Positions 25,467-33,421 of a stretch of 64,000 bases of DNA are shown here, one piece after another. This stretch comes from Nonomuraea terrae. GTDB taxonomy: Bacteria > Actinomycetota > Actinomycetes > Streptosporangiales > Streptosporangiaceae. Numbering within the stretch: the stretch's first letter is position 1; every line of letters starts with the position of its first letter. The notes beneath the pieces were generated by a model. The model searched no databases. It had not been told where the DNA came from and was given only the letters and a program-made list of their open reading frames with translations. The stretch is taken from assembly GCF_004348995.1 (NCBI RefSeq), contig NZ_SMKQ01000002.1, positions 62,001-126,000 on the forward strand, in the 5' to 3' direction. Both the position numbers and the translations under genes were made by a program.

Positions 25467-26480
25467 GTGAACACCTCTCCTCCAGGAAACCGCCGTACGA
25501 TCGTGCCGGTCCTGATCACCGCCGTATGGTCGGTGGGTTATCTGCCCCTCGGCCTGCTCTGGGCTCTCGGAGGGCCCGGATATCCGTTCGACGCCGGCCG
25601 TGCGGGGGCGGGCAACACCCTGCTCGACCCTCTTCCGGCGGCGGCCGGCGGCGGCGTGCTGGCGATGTCGGCGCTGGTGGCCGGCGTCGTCGCCGTGCTC
25701 GCCACCAGAGGCCCGCTCAACCGGGCCCCCGCCGTTGTGGCCGTCGTGGCCGGCGTCGGCCTGGCGGTGCTCCTGCCCGACGTGCGCATCATGATGACCG
25801 CCGGGTACCTGCCGGTGATGCTGGCCGCCGCACTCGCCGGCCAGGCCGAGTTCTCGATGATCGCGACCATGCTGACGTGGCCCAGCGTCAACCTGCTCAT
25901 CCTGATGGCGGCCGGCGTCAGCCTGATGCTCTTGGGGACGCGCGCGCTGATCGGAGGGCCCGGGCGGTCCGGCAGCGCCACCGGCGCGCTACGGATCGGG
26001 CGGTATGCGACCGCTGTCGCGGTCGCCGTCCCCGTCGTCTACGCCGTCACCCGCTTCGGCTGGCTCCTGGGCGTGCCCGTCGGCATCAGCGACCAGTTCC
26101 TGGCCTACATCGCCGAGATCACCCCGATCGGCGCCGGTCTCAGCACGCTCGGTCTCGTCGGCGCGGTCCTGACCGTCGGCCTGGTCCGGCCGTGGGGTGA
26201 GAGCTGGCCGCGCTGGGTGCCGTTCCTGCGCGGGCGGCCGATCCCGGCGCGATTCCCCGCCTACTCGGCTCTGGCCGTCTCCCTCCCCATCACCTCCGCC
26301 GGACTGATGTACGTCCGCAAGAAGCTCACCGGCGAGCAGGTCGGCCCGGCGGGGGCGGCCGACGAGCTGGGCGCCTGGCTGCCGGAGATGTTGTGGCCGC
26401 TGTGGGGTGTGGCCCTGGCGGTGGCCGCGCTGGCGTACCTCTCCCGCCGCCGGCACCTCGCTCAGGCACGCCGACCATAA
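25467..26480 (+). CDS. Polytopic membrane protein co-transcribed with a two-component system
   Basis: About 337 residues with nine or so hydrophobic helices and no recognised catalytic motif. The start is GTG 25467 (TTG 25458 is also possible). The stop codon overlaps the kinase ATG by 1 nt, so the membrane protein, kinase and regulator form one operon. It may be a permease-like sensor partner or the system's target. Function unknown. Confidence 0.75.
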   Translation: MNTSPPGNRRTIVPVLITAVWSVGYLPLGLLWALGGPGYPFDAGRAGAGNTLLDPLPAAAGGGVLAMSALVAGVVAVLATRGPLNRAPAVVAVVAGVGLAVLLPDVRIMMTAGYLPVMLAAALAGQAEFSMIATMLTWPSVNLLILMAAGVSLMLLGTRALIGGPGRSGSATGALRIGRYATAVAVAVPVVYAVTRFGWLLGVPVGISDQFLAYIAEITPIGAGLSTLGLVGAVLTVGLVRPWGESWPRWVPFLRGRPIPARFPAYSALAVSLPITSAGLMYVRKKLTGEQVGPAGAADELGAWLPEMLWPLWGVALAVAALAYLSRRRHLAQARRP

Positions 26481-27754
26481 TGGTGGGCGTGCGTGAGTCC
26501 CCGTCCCCTGCCGGCGCCGCGGTGGACTCGTTTCTCAACCGGCATCAGGTGAGCGCCGATGCCGTGCTCGCCGTCCTGCTCGTCCTGCCGCTCGGCCTGG
26601 TCTCGTTGAGCCTGCTCCGGGCCTCGGACAGTCCCCTGTCGCTCCGCCTGCTCGCGGGTCTCGGCCTGCTGGTGCTGCATGGTTGCGTCGTTCCGCGTCG
26701 GCTGCGCCCGCTGGCGGCGTACGGACTGGCCGCCGCGGCGATGCTGCTGCTGGTGGCGCTGCCGCCCCTGCACGACCCGGGCGGCGCCTACTATCCGGCG
26801 GTGCTGCTGCCGAGCACGCTGGTCTTCGGGCTGCTGCTCTACACGGCGTCCGGCCGGCTCGAACTGCTGCCCAGCCTGGTCTGCCTGGCCGTCACCCTGA
26901 CGGGAGTGGTCCTGGTCCTGGCGCGTCTGTGGAATCCGGCCTCGTGGGGCGGCTCGTCGGGCTCCTACGAGCTGGTCGCGTGGCGGATCGGGCTGTCGGT
27001 CGGCCTGGTCGCCGCGGCGGCGTGCCTCTGGTCGCTGGGGCGTCTCAGCCGGATGCGGGTGTTGTTCCTGTCCGAGCTCAGAGCGAAGGCCGGGCGCGCC
27101 GAGGCCGACCGTGCGCGGGAGCGGAAGGAGGCGGCGCGGGCGGAACGCGACCGCATCAGCCGGGAGATGCACGACGTGGTGTCCCACTCGCTCGCCGTCA
27201 TGGTCAGCCAGGCGGAGGGCGGCAGGCTGTCCGATCCGGACTCGCCCGGGGCGGGTGTGTTCGCCACCATCGCCGGGGTCGGGCGCGAGGCCCTGCGCGA
27301 CATGCGCGGGCTCCTGGGCGTGCTGCGCGCCGACGGCGGCACCGCTCCGCAACCGGGCCTCGGCGACCTCTCCGACCTGCTCGACCATGTGCGAGATACG
27401 GGCGTACGCGTCACCGTACAGGAGGTCGGGGACGCCCGGCCGCTGCGCCCCGCCGTCGACCTGACCGCCTATCGCGTCATCCAAGAGGGGCTGACCAACG
27501 TCATCAAGCACGCGGGGGAGACGGCCTCGGCCGACATGACGCTGGCGTGGCGCCCGGACGGACTGCACATCACCATCACGAACGACGGCGCCGGGCCGCC
27601 CGCCGAAGAGGCCGGCGTCGGGCTGACCGGGATGCGCGAACGTCTCAGCATGGTGGGAGGCACCCTGGAGGCCGGCAGACGCCCCGGCACCGGCTTCGAA
27701 CTGTCGGCCACCGTGCCCTATGAGCCGAGGAGTCTTCCATCATCAGGATCATGA
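26480..27754 (+). CDS. NarL-class sensor histidine kinase
   Basis: A 424-residue kinase with about six membrane helices (residues 20-195), a charged coiled-coil linker, HisKA_3 with the phospho-acceptor in ISREMHDVVSHSLAVMV, and HATPase_c with YRVIQEGLTNVIKHAG and VGLTGMRERL. ATG 26480 overlaps the upstream TAA; GTG 26489 is an alternative. It overlaps the response regulator by 4 nt. The organisation is typical of actinobacterial stress or antibiotic-sensing pairs; the signal is unknown. Confidence 0.9.
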   Translation: MVGVRESPSPAGAAVDSFLNRHQVSADAVLAVLLVLPLGLVSLSLLRASDSPLSLRLLAGLGLLVLHGCVVPRRLRPLAAYGLAAAAMLLLVALPPLHDPGGAYYPAVLLPSTLVFGLLLYTASGRLELLPSLVCLAVTLTGVVLVLARLWNPASWGGSSGSYELVAWRIGLSVGLVAAAACLWSLGRLSRMRVLFLSELRAKAGRAEADRARERKEAARAERDRISREMHDVVSHSLAVMVSQAEGGRLSDPDSPGAGVFATIAGVGREALRDMRGLLGVLRADGGTAPQPGLGDLSDLLDHVRDTGVRVTVQEVGDARPLRPAVDLTAYRVIQEGLTNVIKHAGETASADMTLAWRPDGLHITITNDGAGPPAEEAGVGLTGMRERLSMVGGTLEAGRRPGTGFELSATVPYEPRSLPSSGS

Positions 27755-28392
27755 TCGTCGACGACCAGGAGTTGCTGCGCAACGGCCTGACCATGGTCGT
27801 CAGGTCCCAGCCCGACGTGGAAGTGGTCGCCGAGGCCGCTGACGGCCTGGCGGCCCTGAAGGCGTTGGAGTCGCGGCGCGTCGACGTGGTGGTGATGGAC
27901 ATCCGTATGCCCCGAATGGACGGTGTCACCGCCACCCGGGAGATCCAGCGGCTGGACGACCCGCCGAAAGTGCTGGTGCTGACCACGTTCGACCTCGACG
28001 AGCACGCCCTGGCCGCGCTGCGCGCCGGTGCGAGCGGGTTCATGCTGAAGGACGCGCCAGGAGAGGAGATCGTCGCTGCGATCCGGCACGTGCACCGGGG
28101 CGACTCGATCATCGCGCCCGCCACGACCCGGCGGCTCATCGGGCGGCTCGTCACGAAGGCCGACACCGACCCGGACGCCGTGCTCAACGTGCTCACGGAG
28201 CGCGAGCGTGAAGTCTTCCTCAGCCTGGCCCGAGGCGCGTCCAACGCCGAGATCGGGGCCGAGCTGTTCTTGTCGGAGACCACGGTCAAGACGCACGTGG
28301 GGCGCATCCTGACGAAGCTCGGGCTGCGCGACCGGGTCCAGGCGGTGGTCATGGCGTACGAATCCGGCGTTGTCATTCCCGGCGAGCGTTAG
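27751..28392 (+). CDS. NarL/FixJ response regulator
   Basis: At least 213 residues. The receiver has VDDQE, phospho-acceptor Asp in VVVMDIRMPRMDG and Lys in FMLKDAPG; the LuxR HTH is LTEREREVFLSLARGASNAE with ETTVKTHVGRIL. ATG 27751 overlaps the kinase stop, but most relatives start about four residues earlier (M-x-I-R-I-M-I-V-D-D). Here the codons before ATG are ATC ATC AGG ATC, and GAGGAG at 27727-27732 is placed for a start at 27739-27742, so an AUC start is possible. Confidence 0.9.
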   Translation: MIVDDQELLRNGLTMVVRSQPDVEVVAEAADGLAALKALESRRVDVVVMDIRMPRMDGVTATREIQRLDDPPKVLVLTTFDLDEHALAALRAGASGFMLKDAPGEEIVAAIRHVHRGDSIIAPATTRRLIGRLVTKADTDPDAVLNVLTEREREVFLSLARGASNAEIGAELFLSETTVKTHVGRILTKLGLRDRVQAVVMAYESGVVIPGER

Positions 28393-28440
28393 ACACTGGC
28401 ACCGATCAAAACAAGTGCTTGTCTGTGTGAGCCTGAAGAT

Positions 28441-28469
28441 GGAGGGGATGAGGTGTGCTCACCCCCTCC
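28441..28469. terminator. Bidirectional hairpin terminator
   Basis: A 12-bp stem (GGAGGGGATGAG with CTCACCCCCTCC, one G-U pair) and the loop GTGTG. It lies between the convergent response-regulator and beta-lactamase-like genes. No U-tract. Confidence 0.7.
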
Positions 28470-28474
28470 GGGAA

Positions 28475-29413
28475 TCAGCCGGCGGCAGCCGGTGCTGGGT
28501 GTCCAAGCCCGTGGAGATGGTCGTAGACGGCCAGTCCGATGTTCTGCACGATCGGGTTGCCGATCCGCTGAGCCTCGTTGTAGCTGGTCGTCGTGGTCAC
28601 CTCGGTGAGCACGACGACCGCGGTCTCATGCCCGGGGACCAGGAAATAGCCCACATCGTGGGTGACGTTGCCGGTCTCTCCGGTCTTGTGAGCGATCGGC
28701 TTGCCGGCCAGAACCGCCCCGAACTTGGTGTCGACCTCCTGGTGCAGCATCCAGTCCGCGATCTGGTCCGTGGACGTGCGCGAAAGGAGCCGGCCGGAGT
28801 ACGTCGCCTTGAGCAGCGAGAGCGTATCCGCGGCATCGATGGCATTCGTCGGAGCGGTGATGAGATCGCCCGGGAACATCTGCCGGTTGAACTTCATCGT
28901 CTTCAGCCCGAGATCGTCCAGCAGCGCCTGAACCGTCGGTATCCCGACGTAGTACAGCAGGACGTTCGTGGCGGTGTTGTCGCTGACGACCACCATCCGG
29001 CGCGCGAGTTCACGCACTGTGGTGTTGAACGGCATGTGCTCGTTCTGGATGGTGCCGCTTCCCCCCACGACCATGTACGGCGAGACCGTCACCGGGGCGT
29101 CGAGCGAGATGAGGCCGCGGTCGACCTGTCGCATCAGGGTGGCCAGCAGGGAAAGCTTGATGACGCTGGCCGGGTTGTAGGAGGCCACCGAGCCGAGGAT
29201 CGCGCTCTGGCCGTTGGGACGGCTCAGGTCCGCCAGACCGACCGAGACCCGGACGCCGTGTGCCGCGGCATCGTCGACGAGCGGCTGCACGATGCCGGTC
29301 AGCTGCTTGAGGTCCGTCTTCTGCGGATCAGCGGTCGCCGGGGAGACGAACAAACCCACGCAGACCGTCAGCACGGCGGCGACGATCGCCACGCGACGTA
29401 GACGCAGGCCCAT
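28475..29413 (-). CDS. Class A beta-lactamase-like secreted serine hydrolase
   Basis: A 312-residue exported protein. ATG 29413 has GGAAAGA upstream and opens a signal peptide ending at TADPQ. The penicillin-recognising motifs are present: SVIK (Ser83-Lys86), SDN (144-146) and KTG (243-245). I cannot find the Glu166-type ExxLN omega-loop motif expected after SDN; the segment reads LGLKTMKFNRQMFPGD. Genuine beta-lactam hydrolysis is therefore doubtful, and a peptidase or DD-peptidase-like role is possible. An AT-rich 400-bp leader region lies upstream. Confidence 0.82.
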   Translation of the reverse strand: MGLRLRRVAIVAAVLTVCVGLFVSPATADPQKTDLKQLTGIVQPLVDDAAAHGVRVSVGLADLSRPNGQSAILGSVASYNPASVIKLSLLATLMRQVDRGLISLDAPVTVSPYMVVGGSGTIQNEHMPFNTTVRELARRMVVVSDNTATNVLLYYVGIPTVQALLDDLGLKTMKFNRQMFPGDLITAPTNAIDAADTLSLLKATYSGRLLSRTSTDQIADWMLHQEVDTKFGAVLAGKPIAHKTGETGNVTHDVGYFLVPGHETAVVVLTEVTTTTSYNEAQRIGNPIVQNIGLAVYDHLHGLGHPAPAAAG

Positions 29414-29816
29414 TGATGTCTTTCCGGCCGCTTGATGGCGAACGTCTGTGTGTCTGGACCTGCGCTGCACGAAAACCGTCCTTCGAAAATCTGGATTAAA
29501 GGAAACAGAAAGCACGGAAGTGGCATGTCCTAAAATGCCGAATCAGACGCTATGATCACGGCATTTCAGCATTTTTTCCGAAATGTAAATGTCAGGGTTT
29601 TCGGGGTGCCGTACAAGAAAAATCCGCGTGGCTCCTCAAGGCGCCGCGGAACCACCGACTCCACGCCCGTTACGTGGCCCTCAACCTCGGCCTGCGGCGA
29701 GCACCCGGCGACCGGTCGATGGTCACGACGCGCGCTGCCCCCGGAGGTGAACGGGCTGGAACGCCGGATGGGGACCTGCTCCCGAGCATGAGGACGACCT
29801 GAGGGAGTATGCGAAG
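29414..29816. other. AT-rich intergenic region between divergent genes
   Basis: 403 bp separating the beta-lactamase-like gene (minus) from the LLM oxidoreductase (plus). Bases 29500-29640 are clearly AT-richer than the rest of the window. An inverted repeat AAATGCCG (29533-29540) / CGGCATTT (29559-29566) with an 18-bp loop is present. No convincing gene; promoters for both neighbours should lie here. Confidence 0.5.
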
Positions 29817-30680
29817 ATGCGTTTTTCGATCAACATCCCGAACTTCGGGGACTTCGCGGACGCCAGGACCGTGGCATCGGTGGCCGTGGCGGCGGAACGT
29901 GCGGGCTGGGACGCGTTGTTCGTCTGGGACCACCTCGTGCATCGCAAGCAGCTCCGCCGCACCTTCGGCGATCCATGGATGCTGCTGACCGCCGCGGCGC
30001 TGGCCACCTCGCGGATCCGGCTGGGCACGCTGATCACCCCGGTCGCCCGCCGCCGTCCTCAGCAACTGGCCCGCCAGGTGGCCGCCCTCGACGCGCTCAG
30101 CGGCGGGAGGGTGATCTTCGGGGCGGGTCTGGGCGCGCCGATCGACGACGAGTTCGGCAGTTTCGGGGAGCCGACCGACCCGGTCGTGATCGCCGAGCGC
30201 CTGGACGAGGGGCTGGACCTGCTGCGGCGCTACTGGTCGGGCGAGCCGGTGAACCATGAGGGCCCGCACTTCCAGGTGCGTGACGTGACCCTGCTGCCCG
30301 CCACGGTGCAACGCCCCCATCCGCCGGTCTGGATCGCGGGGTACTGGCCGCGTCAGCGTCCGATGCGCCGAGCCGCCCGCTGGGACGGCGCGGTGCCGCT
30401 GTTCGCCTCCGCCACACACGGCGAGGCCCCGCCCGCCGACGAGGTCCGCGACCTGGCCGCCTTCGTCCACCGGCACCGCGACCCCAGCCGAGACACGCCC
30501 TTCGAGATCGTCGTCGGCGGCGCGAGCCCCACCGACCCCGCCGGGGCGCGCGACCTGATCGGCCCGCTGGCCGACGCCGGCGCGACCTGGTGGGACGAAC
30601 GGCAGCACATCCGCGGCGAAGACCTCGACAAGCTCGCGCCGGTACTACGCCGTATCGAACAAGGCCCACCGACCGTGTAG
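29817..30680 (+). CDS. LLM-class flavin-dependent oxidoreductase
   Basis: A 287-residue TIM-barrel bacterial luciferase-like protein. It begins MRFSINIPNFGDFADART; the core has WDALFVWDHL, SRIRLGTLITPVARRRP, ALDALSGGRVIFGAGLG and HPPVWIAGYWPRQRPMRRAA. These proteins use F420 or FMN to reduce or oxidise small molecules; YWP in place of the usual GGxxP-type loop is unusual, and the cofactor cannot be decided from sequence alone. It precedes the FMN-riboswitch/riboflavin gene on the same strand by 423 bp. Confidence 0.85.
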   Translation: MRFSINIPNFGDFADARTVASVAVAAERAGWDALFVWDHLVHRKQLRRTFGDPWMLLTAAALATSRIRLGTLITPVARRRPQQLARQVAALDALSGGRVIFGAGLGAPIDDEFGSFGEPTDPVVIAERLDEGLDLLRRYWSGEPVNHEGPHFQVRDVTLLPATVQRPHPPVWIAGYWPRQRPMRRAARWDGAVPLFASATHGEAPPADEVRDLAAFVHRHRDPSRDTPFEIVVGGASPTDPAGARDLIGPLADAGATWWDERQHIRGEDLDKLAPVLRRIEQGPPTV

Positions 30681-30921
30681 CCACGGCGCGTCGCACCTGA
30701 ACGGCAAGCCAGAGACCGCCTCATCTCACCCGTCACACCGCCGCGACTTCCCGTGAGCTCCTATGCTCCGGGGCGTTGCCGCCGGGCAGGCTCCGGACGG
30801 ACATCGCACCGATGTTCAGGTCGCACCTCGGCGTCTACGTGCACCGAGGTAGGCGCTGGTTCGTCGTGGGAGCGCCGATCAGGCCGGCCGACCGTTGATC
30901 TTGCCGGCTGATGGGTGATAT

Positions 30922-31103
30922 AGGTGGATTGGTGCGATTCCAAGGTGTGGCGGTGAAAGCCCGCCGGTTCCGCTGATCGTGGCGGGACGACTCGGTGTGA
31001 TTCCGGGCCGCGCGGTGACACCCCGCCACCTCTCGGGCCCGCTCGGCCCCTGACTCCTTCCCGCGGAGAGGACCGTCCTCCCGCTGTCGAGAGGTGGTGT
31101 CGC
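30922..31103 (+). promoter_or_regulatory. FMN riboswitch (diverged) controlling the riboflavin fusion gene
   Basis: Six stems can be drawn as in the FMN aptamer: P1 AGGTGG/CCACCT (30922-30927 with 31026-31031); P2 TTGG/CCAA (30929-30932 with 30940-30943); P3 GGCGG/CCGCC; P4 GTTCCGC/GCGGGAC (30967-30973 with 30982-30988); P5 CGG/CCG (30993-30995 with 31003-31005); P6 GCGG/CCGC. Both halves carry the hallmark GGTG-nn-ATTCC loop and a CGGTG turn (GGCGGTGAAAGCCCGC, GCGCGGTGAC). The 3' strand of P1 extended, CCACCTCTC (31026-31034), is exactly complementary to the ribosome site GAGAGGTGG (31089-31097), giving a mutually exclusive translational switch. The conserved 3' GGATG-GGAG part is poor, so it is a diverged member. 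Confidence 0.65.
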
Positions 31104-32324
31104 ATGTTCACCGGACACATCCAGGAAGTCGGAACGGTGGTGGCCGTCGACCAGGCACGGATCGCGGTCAGAGCGCCCAAGGCCGCCGCGAGCGCGCTGA
31201 GCTCGATCTGCCTGAACGGCGTCGGGCTGACGGCCGTTCGAGCCGAGCACGAGACGGACGTCCTGGAAGCCAGGCTTTCTGCCGAGACCCGTCGCCGATC
31301 GACCCTCGACGAGATCCAGCCCGGCACGCGGGTCAACGTGGAGGCGCCGCTGACCCTGGGCGACCCGCTGGGCGGTCACCTGGTCCAGGGCAACGTGGAC
31401 GCCGTGGGCAAGGTCATGAGAGTCGACGACGACGGCACCGCACGGCGGTTGTGGATCAAGCCGCCGGAGCGGTTTCTCCCCCTGGTCGTCCCCAAGGGCC
31501 GGATCGCGGTCGACGGCGTCAGCCTGACCGTCGCCGAGGTGTCCCGCGACCGGTTCTCCGTAGCCCTGATCCCCGCGACGTTGCAGGCCACCGCGCTGTC
31601 GGAGCTGTCGGCCGGCGATCGGGTGAACCTGGAGCCCGATCTGCTCACCCGCCTGGTGCGGCGCTGGCCGTCCGACCCGGGGCGGGCAGTGAGCGAGGTG
31701 GTCGCGGCGCTGCCGTGGGCGGGACGGGTCTCGGGCGGGCAAGGCGTGCAGAAGGCGGTGACGCAGCTCGCGTCCGGAGGAGCCGTGGTGATCTGGGATC
31801 CCGACCGGGAGGGCGAGGGCGACGTGGTGTTCGCGGGAGCGCGGTTGCGCCCGGAGGCGTTCACCTTCCTGCTCACCCAGGTCTTCGGCCATCCGACGGT
31901 GCCGTGCGCGCCCGAGGTGCTCGACCGTCTGGAGATCGGGCCCATCCCCGGACCCGGTGATCGGCATGGCACCCGGCCGCACGTCCCGGTGGACCTGGCG
32001 GCCGGGACCGGCACCGGGGTGTCGGCGGCCGAACGCGCCGCGACCGTGCGCCGCCTGGCCCACCCGGACTCCAGACCCGCCGACTTCCTCCGGCCCGGAC
32101 ACGTCTTCCCACTGGCGGCACGCCCTGGAGGTCTCTCCGAGCGCGCCGGTCATACCGAGGCCACCGTCGCCATGTGCGTGGCCGCGGGGTTGCCGCCCGT
32201 CGGGGTGTGTTGCGAGGTCATGAACCCCGACGGGACCATGGCGCGGGCCGCCGACCTGGAGGTCGCCGCCCTGCGCTGGGGCCTGCCGCTCCTCGACGTC
32301 GACGACCTCAGGAAGCACCTGTGA
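31104..32324 (+). CDS. Fused riboflavin synthase (RibE) and 3,4-dihydroxy-2-butanone-4-phosphate synthase (RibB)
   Basis: A 406-residue two-domain enzyme. Residues 1-197 are riboflavin synthase: MFTGHIQEVGTV, LNGVGLT, LGGHLVQGNVD and VDGVSLTV, the two internal lumazine-binding repeats. Residues about 215-406 are DHBP synthase: DREGEGDVV (usual DRENEGDL), TGVSAAERA, GHVFPL, AGHTEATVAM and NPDGTMARAAD. It would supply the butanone phosphate and perform the last dismutation of riboflavin synthesis, but RibA and RibH are not in the window. RibB is normally fused to RibA, so this pairing and order are unusual. Start ATG 31104 follows GAGAGGTGG by 6 nt. Confidence 0.85.
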   Translation: MFTGHIQEVGTVVAVDQARIAVRAPKAAASALSSICLNGVGLTAVRAEHETDVLEARLSAETRRRSTLDEIQPGTRVNVEAPLTLGDPLGGHLVQGNVDAVGKVMRVDDDGTARRLWIKPPERFLPLVVPKGRIAVDGVSLTVAEVSRDRFSVALIPATLQATALSELSAGDRVNLEPDLLTRLVRRWPSDPGRAVSEVVAALPWAGRVSGGQGVQKAVTQLASGGAVVIWDPDREGEGDVVFAGARLRPEAFTFLLTQVFGHPTVPCAPEVLDRLEIGPIPGPGDRHGTRPHVPVDLAAGTGTGVSAAERAATVRRLAHPDSRPADFLRPGHVFPLAARPGGLSERAGHTEATVAMCVAAGLPPVGVCCEVMNPDGTMARAADLEVAALRWGLPLLDVDDLRKHL

Positions 32325-32456
32325 TCAGAGCGGGCCGCGACCTCTACGAGAGGTCCCCTCCTCTTCGACGGCGCTCGTTGTCGACGACTCCATAGGCTGA
32401 TGGTCGTCGCCGGAACCGGCTCCCCGAGCTCGATCTGATTCCGGGCCGCCGGTGGT

Positions 32457-33064
32457 TCACTGCGTTGATTCACGCCTGCGGGCTCGGGAGGCACGCAGAT
32501 TGGCGGGATTGCCGCAGGATCGGGTGCTGTGCCAGACCCCGTTGTTGTTACGTGTCCGGTCGTAGAAAGTGGCGACGCACCTGGGGTTGGGGCAGATCTT
32601 CAGCCGGCGCCACGTGCCGTCCTGCTGGGCGTTGAGGCATTCCGTCAGCACCGCGGAGGCGACCCAGCGCCAGCTTCCCCGGTGGGTGCGGTGACGAACC
32701 GTGGCCCGGGCCTGGTCTCGATCGTCACGGCAACGGCCGCGAGGCGCGTGGGGCGGAAGACCTCGTCGGCATCAGCGGGCCCGGAGACGAGCCGGCGGAG
32801 TTCCTCTCGGATTTCTCGCAGGGCGGGGAGGTCCTCCTCCGACAGAGAGGGAACGGCCAAGTCCACGCCCCTGGCCTCGCCGAGCGACTCCCCCGCCGCG
32901 GTGAGCCACTCCTGTGCGGCGGTGAGGTCGAGGAGCAGGTCCGGGTGTACGTGCCTGGGTGGCGGCCGGCCATCGGAGGTGGAGTTCAGGAGGTCTTGGA
33001 CGAAGGCCAGACTTCCCGGGGCCGGGACCAGTCCAGAGACACGCTCCGTAGCGATCCACTGCAT
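32457..33064 (-). pseudogene. CGNR zinc-finger (ABATE) regulator broken by a frameshift
   Basis: Minus-strand frame 33064-32645 encodes an ABATE-type domain (MQWIATERVSGLV, FVQDLLNSTSDGR) and then runs out of frame after RFVTAPTGE. The continuation in the -1 frame reads WRWVASAVLTECLNAQQDGT, then the zinc finger WRRLKICPNPRCVATFYDRT and VWHSTRSCGNPANLRASRAR to a stop at 32457. A single-base deletion near 32665 (by a G/A run) would explain it. It is either a pseudogene or a sequencing error. The intact family members are small-molecule-responsive regulators. Confidence 0.8.
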
Positions 33065-33124
33065 CTTGTGATCTACCTGTCTTTCCGGCGACCGCGTCTT
33101 TCAGTCCTACGGTGACACAGGCGC

Positions 33125-33166
33125 ACCGGGGCGCGGGCGATCGGCATGTGCCGACCGCGCCCCGGT
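33125..33166. terminator. Very strong composite hairpin upstream of hemE
   Basis: A 12-bp perfect outer stem ACCGGGGCGCGG/CCGCGCCCCGGT, a GCGA bulge on the 5' side only, then a 6-bp inner stem TCGGCA-TG-TGCCGA. It sits in a 357-bp gap between the CGNR remnant (minus) and hemE (plus), which otherwise shows no gene. There is no U-tract; it could be a terminator or a folded leader. Confidence 0.55.
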
Positions 33167-33421
33167 CATCAGCGAAGCCTCAGAGGGATCCCACTCCTGA
33201 CACAAGATCACGAAGCGTCTTGACCCGACGGCTGAGGCCGGCGTGGTCGTGACGGTGGCGGTGGGCGTCAAGTCGCTGTGTTGTCGATCACTGGTCTGTC
33301 GACCGTGCTCTGATCGTTCCAGGTGGTGGGCGTAGGTAGGCTGGTAGCGCACCTTCACGTGTGGGGGTGCGTGTGCTGATCGGGCTGTTGGGGCTCGCGT
33401 GTCTGGGCAGGATGGAAGAGC

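Noticed and set aside
30895-30922. TTGATC-N16-GATATA as promoter of the riboflavin gene
   Set aside because: Transcription from it would start inside the aptamer and omit the 5' strand of P1; an upstream promoter is more likely.
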